64,000 nt of DNA, taken from NCBI GenBank assembly GCA_035578155.1, contig JAPWDM010000061.1, forward strand, positions 315,001-379,000, given 5' to 3'. Every line of letters starts with the position of its first letter. Within the stretch, counting starts at the first letter, position 1. A model generated the notes under the pieces. The model was given only the letters and a program-made list of their open reading frames with translations, did not search any database and had not been told where the DNA came from. A program made the position numbers and the translations under genes. The DNA comes from Brachynemurus nebulosus (lineage: Eukaryota > Arthropoda > Insecta > Neuroptera > Myrmeleontidae). Below, piece by piece: positions 51,330 through 62,744 of this stretch.

Positions 51330-52290
51330 CAGATAACACAACCTGTACCTATCTAAAATAGTTTACCTCGGTAATAGTAAAAAGGTTTCAAAATCGGTCA
51401 GTTATTTTATTTTTGACACTTTTAGGTCCTACTGACACTTCAGACCTTACATAACGTAATTTATATGTATCTAAAATAGCTTAGCTCCCCAACAGTGAAA
51501 AAATTTTCAAAATCGGTCGGCTAGTTTATTTTTGACGTTTTTGGATCCGATGGACCCTGGCAGACCTTACATAACGTAATCTATATTTATCTAAAATAGT
51601 TTAGCTCTGTAACAGTGAAAAAATTTTCAAAATCGGTCAGTTAGTTTATTTTTGACACTTCTGGATCCTATGGACCCTGGCAGACCTTACATAACGTAAT
51701 CTATACTTATCTAAAATAGTTTAGCTCTGTAACAGTGAAAAAATTTTCAAAATCGGTCAGTTAGTTTATTTTTGACACTTTTGGGTTCTATGGACCTTGG
51801 TGGACCTTACATAACGTAATTTATATTTATCTAAAATAGTTTAGCTCTGTAACAGTGAAAAAATTTTCAAAATCGGTCAGTTAGTTTATTTTTGACACTT
51901 CTGGATCCTATGGACCCTGGCAGACCTTACATAACGGAATCTATATTTATCTAAAACAGTTTAGCTCTGTAACAGTGAAAAAATTTTCAAAATCGATCAG
52001 GCAGTTTATTTTTGACACTTTTGGGTCCTATGGACCCAGGCGGACCTTACATAACGTAATCGATATTTATCTAAAATAGTTTAGCTCTGTAACAGTGAAA
52101 AAATTTTCAAAATCGGTCAGTTAGTTTATTTTTGACACTTTTGGGTCCTGTGGACCCTGACGGACCTTACATAATGTATTCTAAATCTATCTAAAATAGT
52201 TTAACTCTGTAACAGTGAAGAAATTTTTAAAATTGGTCGTTTAGTTTATTTTTTACAATTATGGGATCAGTAAATCCTGGCGAAACTCAT
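51330..52290. repeat. 120-bp minisatellite, eight units
   Basis: The anchor 'aaaattttcaaaatcggtca' recurs at exactly 120-bp steps (about 51500, 51620, 51740, 51860, 51980, 52100), with more diverged first and last units. Each unit also holds 'ttacataacgtaatctata' and 'tctaaaatagtttagctct'. All six frames have stops in every unit, so it is not protein-coding. Confidence 0.95.
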
Positions 52291-53208
52291 ACAAGTCTAG
52301 TACTCTAACAGTAAGAAAAGGGTTCTAAGGATCTCATATAACTTATGGCAGTCCGTAAGCTTCTTGCGGACATCATTTAATTAATTAATTCAAATACTTT
52401 AACTTACTAAATGTGAAAAATTTTTTAAAATCGATTGGTTAATTAATTTTTGGCCTTTTTAGGTCCCGAAAACCTTGACCTCACATAAAATACCTTAAAT
52501 CCATTTGAAATGGTTTAATTTTTTAACATTATTAATTATTAGTGGAAAAATTTTCAAAATCGATTCAAAATATTTTTCCGTACATACATATGTACATTGT
52601 ACATATTTTGTTTTGTTTTATATTTAATAATATTTATATCATAACATAATCTTCAATTTCTTGTTTACTTAAAAATTCAATAAAAAAAAAAAATTCTTCA
52701 TTACATTAGCTTAGAAAATCTGTTTAATTTACATTTTTTAACATGGGATAGAACCATGCTAATTATAATGCAATAAATGAGAAACAAAACTCTATACATG
52801 TATGTGTGTTATATCACATATATGTGAATAGTTTTCACTTGTTCTCACAAAATTCTTTAATAAAAAAGTGAAATATTTTTATACTTGATAAAGAACTGAG
52901 ATATAAATATAAATTACTTATTAGACTAACAAAGAAAGAATAAAAGTGAAAATTTACATTTTCTCGAAAAATACTTAAAATAGAAAGAAAATTATAAGAA
53001 TATTTTCTTCATAATTTTTTTTTTCCTTTTCAACGATGTAAAAATCGAACTGCCTTATGATAGGATCGAATGATAAAAAATGGCCAGAAAACTTACTTCT
53101 GGGCATCCGACGTGTCTGGCTAACGAACTTAGCCAAGCCAATTCAGAATCCAGTCCGCACACAAAATTTCATAAGCGTTAGACGTTTCGTTCGAGAGTTA
53201 TCGCGCGG

Positions 53209-53308
<100 letters not shown>

Positions 53309-53933
53309 TTTAGTGAATATCATTTTCGTATTCTAGGGACCTCAAAACATATTTCTGATATGGTCCCGGGCTTAGGTCGCATCGTGACACCTGGCGTAAA
53401 AGCTGAATTTCCAGTTTTGGAAATTCGCTAAAATATGAAAATACATACACACAGTCAGTTATCAAAAGTTGTAAATTATTCTCCTGCTGGTTTCATATGT
53501 ACCTACATCAGAGATGATTTAGTCAGGACGCTATCAAATTTTGCTCGAGTTAAATGTTATAAAAATTAACTAGAGTTAATTAAGCTAAATAATTCGAGAA
53601 TTATTTTTCAGACACATAATCTCGATGCCCATGTTTTGTGTTAATGTTGAGCCCATCATTTAAGTTAGTTCAACAAAAATATCAGCTCAGAATTGAATTT
53701 AGAGCAATAAATACCCCTGTCGCAGCATCTGCATAACATAGCGAATTTCCAAATATTGAGCATTGGCGGGTCTCATCTAAGACCTGTACTCATTTAAAAT
53801 AGTTTATCTTTCTAAGAGTAAAAAATTTTTAAAATCGGCTAGGTAATTAGTTTTGGTATTTTTGGGGCCCAAGAACTCGAACGGACTTTGTACAGCATAG
53901 CTGTATCCATCTAAAATAATTCAGTGTAGCAGA

Positions 53934-54000
53934 GAGAAAATTTTTAGAATCGGTTCGATAGCTTATTTATGGCGTTTTCGGACCTGCAAGATCCCGGTGG
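53934..54000 (+). repeat. 67-bp direct duplication, left copy
   Basis: Starts 'gagaaaatttttagaatcgg' and ends 'gatcccggtgg'. Repeated at 54809-54875 with one base change. Copy 1 has this sequence only once (about 51040-51105). Confidence 0.9.
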
Positions 54001-54808
54001 AAATTTTCTTTTTTTTATAAATTTAAATACTGTTACTGATAAAAATGTGAAAAAAGCTGAGAAAACTTTTTTTTCATTTTGTTCAAGATTATGAAAGTTT
54101 AAGATTAAAAAAATGATCCTTTAATTTTTTCAAAAATTCAATCGAATGAAACAAAAAAACGGTTGAATGGATTAAATTGAAACTCGGCGGGGTTTTTGTG
54201 GGTATACTGAGCTGTAATTTGCACACTTAACATTAATGGTTTGACCGATGTTTTTAATTCAGCGCTTGCTTTTCCAAAAAGCCACCAATAGCTCGTTTTT
54301 TCTTGATTTTTCAAATTCAGATAGAGTATGCAAAAAAATTTTTTTCTGAAAAAATAGTGTCTAATCCTTGTAGAGAATTTTCGAGTTTCTAAAACACACC
54401 TTCAATTTACTGTGTAATCATTGGTTGCTGAGATATCGATGGTCAAAGATGAAATGATCCTTTTCCATTCAAAGTCCAATATCTCAGCGAGAAGTGGTCG
54501 AATGAAGGTCTACAGAAAATCAAATTAAAGCTGAATGAACCAGTTATCCGGTCCATATGGTGGTTAAGTCTGAAAATTTTTTTCCAAGTTCGTGGACCAA
54601 GAAATGAAACCGGAAAATTTTCGAAAATTTTTTTTTCAGTGTATTTGTTAGAATTGAGCGATGCACGTTGCTTTGAAAACTTTTTTATCGCAAAATCTCA
54701 AAACCAGAGACTTCCAGCTTTAAATTTCTTTGCTTACGACTACAATACAATCATTTTTCACAAAGATTCAGCCATTCGAAAAATCGTTAAAAATTTGGAA
54801 TTTTTAAC
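54001..54808. mobile_element. Fragment of the 46433-48171 palindromic element
   Basis: Corresponds to the right arm of that element, from near its centre (47337) to near 48145. Neither the TA nor the terminal repeat is present at either end, so it did not move by normal transposition. Flanked by the 67-bp duplication. Confidence 0.85.
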
Positions 54809-54875
54809 GAGAAAATTTTCAGAATCGGTTCGATAGCTTATTTATGGCGTTTTCGGACCTGCAAGATCCCGGTGG
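54809..54875 (+). repeat. 67-bp direct duplication, right copy
   Basis: The second copy of 53934-54000, after which the Helentron-like sequence continues. Confidence 0.9.
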
Positions 54876-54925
54876 ACCTCATTAAAAAATCAGCTCGACC
54901 GTATATTCTAGGCGGACTTTATGTA

Positions 54926-54988
<63 letters not shown>

Positions 54989-55023
54989 CATATATATATA
55001 TGTATATATACATATATATATGT

Positions 55024-55120
<97 letters not shown>
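54926..55120. repeat. (TA)n with scattered C/G, left of the Penelope-like element
   Basis: About 195 bases of TA with TATG and TACA interruptions, ending directly at the 3' end of the Penelope-like element. Confidence 0.97.
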
Positions 55121-55122
<2 letters not shown>

Positions 55123-55192
55123 GAAAAAATTTTTAGCGACAGCCTGCATATAAATTATTAAGAACGAACTAAAAGAAAAGAAAATTGTTCTA

Positions 55193-55226
55193 CCTGTTTC
55201 AGTCATTTAAATGACCATCTTCAGGA
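55193..55226 (-). other. Hammerhead-like motif in the Penelope-like 3' tail
   Basis: The minus strand reads CCTGAAGAT, a self-complementary stem GTCATTTAAATGAC, then TGAAACAGG. The CTGAAGA...GAAAC order fits a hammerhead core (CUGANGA, GAAA), again with an extra U before stem II, and outer CCTG/CAGG bases can pair. The same layout is seen at 24030-24077. A cleavage-site GUH partner was not identified. Confidence 0.45.
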
Positions 55227-55513
55227 AAAATCAATAATTCAGTTGTGAAACAACTGAGAAAAATAATATCAAAAGGACATAACCTCCAAATATCAAATGG
55301 ATGTCAAAAATGACAGACGAAATTAAAACAAATTAAAAATCAAAGAATCAAAAAATTAACGGACCCCATACGAAATAGGGAAAGTCAAAATCATGATAAA
55401 ATATTAGAAGACGAAATGCGACCAAATACTTACCGTATCAAGAAACATCAAGAATGTAAAATTCCAACGAAGTCGTAGAAAAAACCGGTATGTCACAAAG
55501 AAATTATGTAACA
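55227..55513 (-). other. Penelope-like 3' non-coding tail
   Basis: A-rich on the plus strand, with no open frame. It lies between the coding tail and the hammerhead-like motif. Confidence 0.55.
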
Positions 55514-56773
55514 TCACAAAAAATTACGAAAATCATTAAAAATTAGAAAATAATATAAAAGTAAAACCCAGTAATTATTACACTTAAAACACTTTGAAGT
55601 TTTGTTATTAAATGGCTGTTCAAATTGCTTAGATATTATTTTCATGAGAGAATGACATTGATTATATGACAAAAGTTGCGCAGTCTCATTAAGAATTGAT
55701 TGATTAGAATTATGATGGTGTGCAATATATAATTTTTCCAGCATGTCTCAGAGTGCCCCCTTTTTTGCAAAATGTAACGGTTCAAAATTATCAGCGATCA
55801 CAAATTCGTGATCGGTTTCCAAAATGTGTTCAGCTATTGCAGAATAATTTTTTAAATTAGAAGCCTTAATTGCTGCTAAATGTTCAGAAAATCTAGTACA
55901 GAGACGTCGGCCAGACTGACCAACATAGAGGGCCCCACATTGACACTCGAATTTATAAACGCCTGATCTGTGTAAAGGATTAATAGTATCTTTGTTTTTA
56001 GTGAGAAGACTTGCGATGGTATTACAAGAAGAAAAAGTTAGTTTAACGCCATTTTCATGAAAAAATTTACGGAACCCGTTCACTTGTGAGGATATATATG
56101 GAATAGAAGCATATCTCAAATTAGGTGATTTTATAGATTTAGTTAAATTCGGAAACAGCGATGTGTCAAAGTGCTTATTTAAATGTTTAGAAAAAATTTT
56201 AAATATAAAATCGGTTTCATAACCGTTAGCATGCCCTATATGTATAATAATGGATAATTCACGAAGAAAATTAGTGGTGTTAAGCGGATAGGAAAATAAT
56301 CTATTAAAAGAATAGTTGGAAAAAGCTAATTTGTGAGAAATAGGATGAGAAGAAAGTTGGTGAATACAATGGTCTGTATGTGTTGATTTACGAAATACAG
56401 AGATTTCAAAACGTTTGGAATAATGGTCTCTTTTCACGGTGATGTCCAAAAAATTAATTTTGTTATTTTCCTCAACTTCTAGAGTAAATTTAATTCTGCC
56501 ATGCAGGTTGTTAAGGAAATTTAAAAATTGCAATGCCTGGTCCCGAGTACCAGTCCAAACTACAAGTACGTCATCCACATAACGCCTCCAGAAACCAAGA
56601 TATTCTAAACATGGGTGATTTGAATCGAAAATAACCCCTCTTAAATTCATGAAAAAATTGGCCATGAACGGTGAGCATGAAGCGCCTATCGCTAAGGTAT
56701 TGACATGTTGATAAATTTTGTTGTCAAAAGAAAAATAGTTATAGTCTAGTAAAAGATTGAGGCACTGCAACAT
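55514..56773 (-). pseudogene. Penelope-like RT palm and GIY-YIG endonuclease
   Basis: The 341-residue open part (56773-55748) starts after a stop. Residues 25-60 give SCSPFMANFFMN, and residues 60-75 hold the catalytic YVDDVLVVW. Residues 105-115 read INFLDITV, and the thumb region follows. From about residue 270 the endonuclease reads GVYKFECQCGALYVGQSGRRLCTRFSEH: GVY and YVG stand for GIY and YIG, with the conserved Arg and the EH pair present. A TGA then separates a further in-frame tail (55744-55514, MLEKLYIAHH). The RT copies the RNA, and the nuclease nicks the target to prime synthesis. Confidence 0.93.
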
Positions 56774-57310
56774 AGCTTAAATATTGGGGGCGTCAGAGTT
56801 GTTGTTGAAATTAGTAGTAAGAAAATCGCGAAGGAGAGATTTTAATTCATCGGTCGGGACTGGGTGAACAAATCGACCACATCGAAACTGAGTAGAAGAC
56901 AATTTTTAGGTAATTCGATTTTTGTTAGATAAGAAATAAGTTCAGATGTGTTATTAAGAGAATATTTAAAATTAATATTAGTGAATTTGTAGATATTTTG
57001 AAGAAACCATTGAGACAAACCACAAAACAAGGAATCAAAATGTGATACTACCGGTCTATATTTGCCACCAGGTTTATGTATTTTGGGGAGGCCGTACAAT
57101 TTGGGGGTGACGGGATTCATCGGGATTTTGACAATCTTTGATAGATCAAACAACTTAATAAAATTTTTGATTTTAGCTTTTATACGTTCTGTAGGATTAT
57201 TATTTAGTAAAACGAAATTAGTTGAATCTAATATATTTTGTATTTTTGTATTGTAATCATTCCTGTCCACCAGTACCAAACATGAGCCTTTATCAGCTTT
57301 AGTAAGTAAA
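56774..57310 (-). pseudogene. Penelope-like RT fingers and motif A
   Basis: It begins with TKADKGSCLVLVDRNDYN (about 57300-57245), the conserved fingers segment, followed by KLYGLPKIHKPG..RPVVS, a hallmark of Penelope-type reverse transcriptases. Motif A is LLSFDVVDLFT (about 56880), with the first catalytic Asp present. A single-base frameshift directly after LFT moves the frame, and a TAA follows just before 56773. Confidence 0.9.
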
Positions 57311-57323
57311 ACATTCGAATCGG

Positions 57324-58010
57324 TTAATTTTTGTTTAAACTATTGATAAGTTTGAGGTTAGAGATAGCTTCATTGTCTGTAACATTAATATTGATATTAT
57401 CCAAAAATTTCAAATAATTAATATTGTTTATACTAAATCTTTTGAGTTGAGTAAGAACTATTGCATAAAATTCTGTTAGTTGTTTGAAGGTAACTGGTAG
57501 GTTAACTGAAAATTTGAGACCTTTCGATAAAAAATCAAATTCGTCAGGTGATAATTGAACAGAAGAAAGATTCAAGACACGATCATGAAAAACAAAATCA
57601 ATTTCAGTTTGACTAGCCAGAAAAAAGTCATTTAAGTCGGGTATGTGTTGAAAAAAGATATTATTATGTAAATGTGCAGAGTCATCTGTTAGATTTAATT
57701 TAGAAGAATAATCAGAAAAGAAAAACAGTTGGCCCTCTTCATAACAGAGGTTAGTATTAAAAACAGAATTAAAATTGTTAAAAAAATTTTGATAATACAT
57801 TTCACTATTAAACTCAAACAAAAAGTTTTCTTCTCTCTGATAAATTGATAGACCATAAAAGGCGTTTAAATCATCTACTATACGTTCGATTGGTAAATCC
57901 TCATTATGTGTTGGAAAAAATTTTTTATTTTGGTAAAATGATGAGGTGAGGTCTTTAGATTTTTGAAGGTGAAATATTTTTTGAAGTGAAAACTTCTTTA
58001 GCGGCGTTGT
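57324..58010 (-). pseudogene. Penelope-like protein, region upstream of RT
   Basis: The open frame runs from about 58010 (TTPLKKFSLQKIFHLQKSKD) through FYQNKKFFPTHNEDLPIERI and FEFNSEMYYQNFFNNFNSVF to a frame break near 57330. Penelope-like proteins have a poorly conserved N-terminal region of this size before the RT. There is no ATG at the upstream edge, so it probably continued from the 58856-59245 piece, by splicing or before an insertion. Confidence 0.7.
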
Positions 58011-58855
58011 ACACTTTTTTTGTAATGGGTAAAAAATGTTAAACTCGCGTCAGGTCACGTGACCTGATCGAAAATTCGTAAGATCTGATCAAAAATTCGT
58101 AAGACGGATGGAAAGTAGACAGTCAGTAGAGCAGACAATAAACTGCGTTGTACACTTTTTTTGTAATGGGTAAAAAATGTTAAACTGGCGTCAGGACACG
58201 TGACCTGATCGAAAATTCGTAAGACGACAGTACATAACAGTAGACAGTAGTAAAGAATACAGAGCGAACGGTAGTATCTCTATACTACTGAAACTAGTGT
58301 AACGCGAAAGGACAGATAGATATATACGGGTTTACTCCAATAGCACTAATTTTAAGCTCTATCTCATTAAACATTAATTTTAGAATAGAGATAAAAAATT
58401 TTTAAAAAGAGATTCTTGTAGGGATTACCGAAGAGAACATTTGTGCAAAATGTGAACTCCCGCAAATGTTTTTTTTATATTGTTTAAACAATATTTAAAA
58501 TTCATAAATAGCGTTTTTTGAGCTTTCACCGCTTACGCAGCGAAAACGGTGATAGATACATTAAAAAGTGTTAAGACCTTTTTTGTAGAGAATCGAATTC
58601 TCTACAAAAAAGTCAGCGAGAGCACCTGTCTATCTTGTACAGGTGAAAAGATACAGCGCTCCAAACGCGCACTCAAAAGTCCACTTTTTCTAGCGTTCCG
58701 GCAGGGTGTGCCGTGTACGATAGCGCAATAAATAAATACTGTAGTCTACCACATAAATGATAGTACTTTTATACTGATAATTAAAGCAATTCGTGCAAAA
58801 TTATTCCCTAACCATTTCAAAATATCAAAAATGCACAACGTTAATATTCAAGTTT
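58011..58855 (-). other. Structured non-coding stretch within the Penelope-like element
   Basis: Holds a ~141-bp tandem duplication (units from 58004 and 58145, opening 'gcgttgtacactttttttgt') and three consecutive stem-loops: 58526-58552 (TCACCG/CGGTGA), 58578-58612 (16-bp arms, loop CGA) and 58623-58645 (CACCTGT/ACAGGTG). It separates two parts of the coding region, so it may be an intron, an internal terminal-repeat segment or an insertion. Confidence 0.6.
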
Positions 58856-59350
<495 letters not shown>

Positions 59351-59419
59351 ACCCGTTGCGTAGCATTCTACGCCGCATTTGCATCCGCAGGACAGTTGTA
59401 GATCTCAGATAACACACAA

Positions 59420-60290
59420 CCTGTACCTATATCTAAAATAGTGTACCTCTGTAATACTGAAAAAATTTTCAAAATCAGTCAGTTATTTTATTTTTGACAC
59501 TTTTGGGTTCCACTGACGCTGTCGGACCTTACATAAGGTAAGCTATATCTATCTAAAATAGTTTAGCTCTCTAACAGTGAAAAAATTTTCAAAATCGGTT
59601 GGCTAGCTTATTTTTGGCACTTTTAAGATCCCAGGACCCTGGCCGACCTCATAGAACATAATTATAACCTATATCCATCTAAGATAGTTTACCTCTGTAG
59701 TATAATGAAAAAATTTTCAAAATCGGTCACTTATTTCATTTTTGTCACATTTGGGTCTCATAAACCCTGGCGAATCTTACATAACGTAATCTATATCTAT
59801 CTAAAATAGTTTAGCTCTCTAATAGTGAAAAAATTTTCAAAATTGGTCGGATAAATTATTTTTGGCGTTTTTAAGATCCGAGGACCCTGGCCGACCTCAT
59901 ACAACATATAAGCTATATCCATCTAAAATTGTTTACCTCTGTAACAGCGAAAAAATTTTCGAAATCGGTTGGTTAGTTTATTTTTACCATTTTTGGGCAC
60001 CATGGACCCTGGCGGACCCTACATAACGTAATCTATATCTATCTAAAATAGCTTCGCTCCCTAACAGTGAAAAAATTTTCATAAACCGGTCGGTTAGTTT
60101 ATTTTTGAGACTTTTCGGTCCTATGGACCCTGGCGGACCTTACCTTAAGTAATCTATATCCATCTAAAATAGGTTAGCTCTGTAACAGTGAAAAAATTTT
60201 CAAAATTGGTCGATTATTTTATTTTTTACAATTATGGGATCAGTAAACCCTGGCGAAACTCATACAACATAATCTTTATTCATCTAAAAT
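59420..60290. repeat. 120-bp minisatellite of copy 2, seven units
   Basis: The anchor 'gaaaaaattttcaaaatcgg' and variants recur at about 59458, 59578, 59703, 59826, 59950, 60070 and 60190 (118-125 bp). Units alternate between two subtypes (ending 'cctcatacaaca' or 'cttacataacgta') more than in copy 1. Confidence 0.93.
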
Positions 60291-60369
60291 AAATTTAGTA
60301 CTCTAACAGTAAAAAAAGGGTCCTAGGGATATCATATAACTTATGGCAGTCCGTAAGGTACTTGCGTAC

Positions 60370-60650
60370 ATCCTTTAATTACTCAATTACTTCAAATATT
60401 TTAACTTACTAACGATGAAAAAATTTTCAAAATCGATTGGGTAATTAATTTTTGGCGTTTTACATGTAGGTCCCCAAAACCTTGACGGACCTCATATAAG
60501 ATACCTTAAATTCATTTAAAATTGTTTAACTTTCTAACATTAATAATTATTAGTAAAACATTTTCAAAATCGATCCATTTAAAATTTTTTTCCGTTCGTA
60601 CAAACATATTATGTTATTTTGTTTTCTATTTAATAATATATGATTAAAAC
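60370..60650. repeat. Further diverged 120-bp-type units
   Basis: Contains 'gatgaaaaaattttcaaaat' and 'cctcatataagataccttaa'. A near copy of this block recurs at 61720-61910, suggesting a duplication around the intervening insertion. Confidence 0.7.
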
Positions 60651-60853
60651 TAGTATAGAGATACGAAGTTTGTTTCTGAATATTCTGTGGAAGATACATA
60701 TTTAATTCTAATAAGTATCCTGTAAATACTACCAGATGTCTAAAATGTTTTTAGAAGAATGTTGGTACGGACTGGTACGGACTGGTAAGGTTTAGTAACT
60801 AGATACATATACGTGCCTACATAAATTAAGTACGTATTAGGATTTGTTTTTAA

Positions 60854-61274
60854 CTCTTTGCACTCAAGCAAAAAAAAAGTGAGTTGTAAATAGGCTGGTA
60901 AGACATGTAGCACATGACAACGACCGACGTTCTTTTTTTGACGGATTCTTTTGACGTTCTAACCTTGTTTCCCCAAAGTTGAATACTAAATGCGCTAAAT
61001 ACGTCCTCAATGCTGTTTTTGTTAGTTTTTAATTTTAAAAAGATAATTCAACGTGATTTTGTATTATTTTATTTACAATTTTTCTAATAAATGAATGTGT
61101 TTGCAGTTATTAAATAAAATATTCATGTGATGTGAAGTATGAGCAGTCGTTACAGTTCAACATTCAGTGTGTCATGTGGTACATGTCTTATGATCCAACA
61201 AACAAAACACCTTTAAATATGGTAGAGTTAATGGACAAACCACCTTGCTGTACATGTCTTATAAGCGCAAAGGG
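60854..61274. mobile_element. TTAA-flanked MITE (piggyBac-type), copy B
   Basis: Collinear with 42524-42954, with ends CTCTTTGC and GCAAAGGG. The left target is TTAA (60850-60853); the right one is TTAG (61275-61278), a point change from TTAA. Non-coding. Confidence 0.85.
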
Positions 61275-61720
61275 TTAGTACAATATGTAATGCGTATCGT
61301 TTGTGTTATTATGCAAAAATGTCAGGTTACTTTTATTTTACATACGAAATAATAACAGTATCAGTGAGTCATTAATTTTTATTCTAAAAGTATAAATGTG
61401 TACGAAAATTTAAAATAATTTCTCAATATTTACTGTTTTAAGTGTGTTGATTACTTAACGTCGATTTTTTAAGTGTGTTTGAACATGTCATTTTAGGTAT
61501 GTAAAAATTGATTTTTGGTTTTATTTTATACCTATTGTTGGTATTTTTTATTGTTAAGTAACTATAAGACATTAAAATATATGTTTTACGCTTTTATCGG
61601 TATTAATTACATTAATCATCCGGTATATGAGTAGATGGGTATTTTACTGGTTAAAAAGAGTAACAAGTATAATTCTATCTCACATTCTCATGTGTTTTTA
61701 ATAGCGGGCGATCGGTGTAA
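61275..61720. other. AT-rich insert within copy 2
   Basis: No gene or matched repeat seen. Confidence 0.4.
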
Positions 61721-62541
61721 TTAATTCAAATTTTAACTGACTAACGGTGAAAAAATTTTCAAAATCGATTGGGTAGTTAATTTTTGGCGTTTCTAGGTCC
61801 CCAATACTCTGACGGATCTCACATAAGATACCTTAAATCCATTTAAAATTGTTTAACTTTCTAACATTAAATAAGTGAAAAAATTTTCAAAATCTATCCA
61901 TTTAAAATTTTTTTCCAAGCGTCCAAAGATATTGTTATTTTTTTTATAATATTTAATAATATTATACCATGACATAACTTTCAATATCTTGCTCATTTAA
62001 AATTCAATAAAATATCTTCATTACATAAGCTTAAAAAATCTGGTTAATTTTAATTTTAAAACATGAGACAGAGATATGTTTATTATAATACAATTAATAC
62101 ATACATGTTGAATAGCTACTATTTCCTTTACGTAAAAACATGCAAAAAAATCGTTAGTTTACTATAACCGTTTATTATAACGAATTGAGACAGAAATACA
62201 AATTACTTATTACACTGACAAAGAGAGCATTAGCAAGGAAAAATGAAAAAAATTACATTTTTCTCGAAAAGTACTAATAATTACAGTTTACAATAATAAC
62301 ACAGAAAGAAAATTATAAGAACATTTCCCTCATAATCCTTTTTTCCTTTCCAACGATGTAAAAATCGAACTGTCTAATGATAGGATCGAATGATAAAAAT
62401 GGCCAGAAAACCTACTTCTGGGCATTCGACGTGTCTGGCTAACGAGCTTAGCCGAGCCAATTTCGATTCAAGCTTGCACACCAAATTTCATAATCATTAA
62501 ACCTTTCGTTCGAAAGTTGCCGTGGTGACACACATTATTCA

Positions 62542-62544
<3 letters not shown>

Positions 62545-62614
<70 letters not shown>
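62545..62614. repeat. (TA)n near the 3' end of copy 2
   Basis: About 70 bases, at the position matching 53213-53305 in copy 1. Confidence 0.97.
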
Positions 62615-62617
<3 letters not shown>

Positions 62618-62744
62618 TAAATTTTAGTGAATATCATTTTCGTATTCTAGGGCCCTCAAAACATATTTCTGTTATAGTCCGAGCCTCAGGTAGCGTCGTG
62701 AGAACGGCTGTAATAGCTGAATTTCCAATTTTGAAAATTCACTA

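Noticed and set aside
51330..52290. A possible repeat protein, since 120 bp is a multiple of three
   Set aside because: Every frame on both strands meets a stop in each unit.
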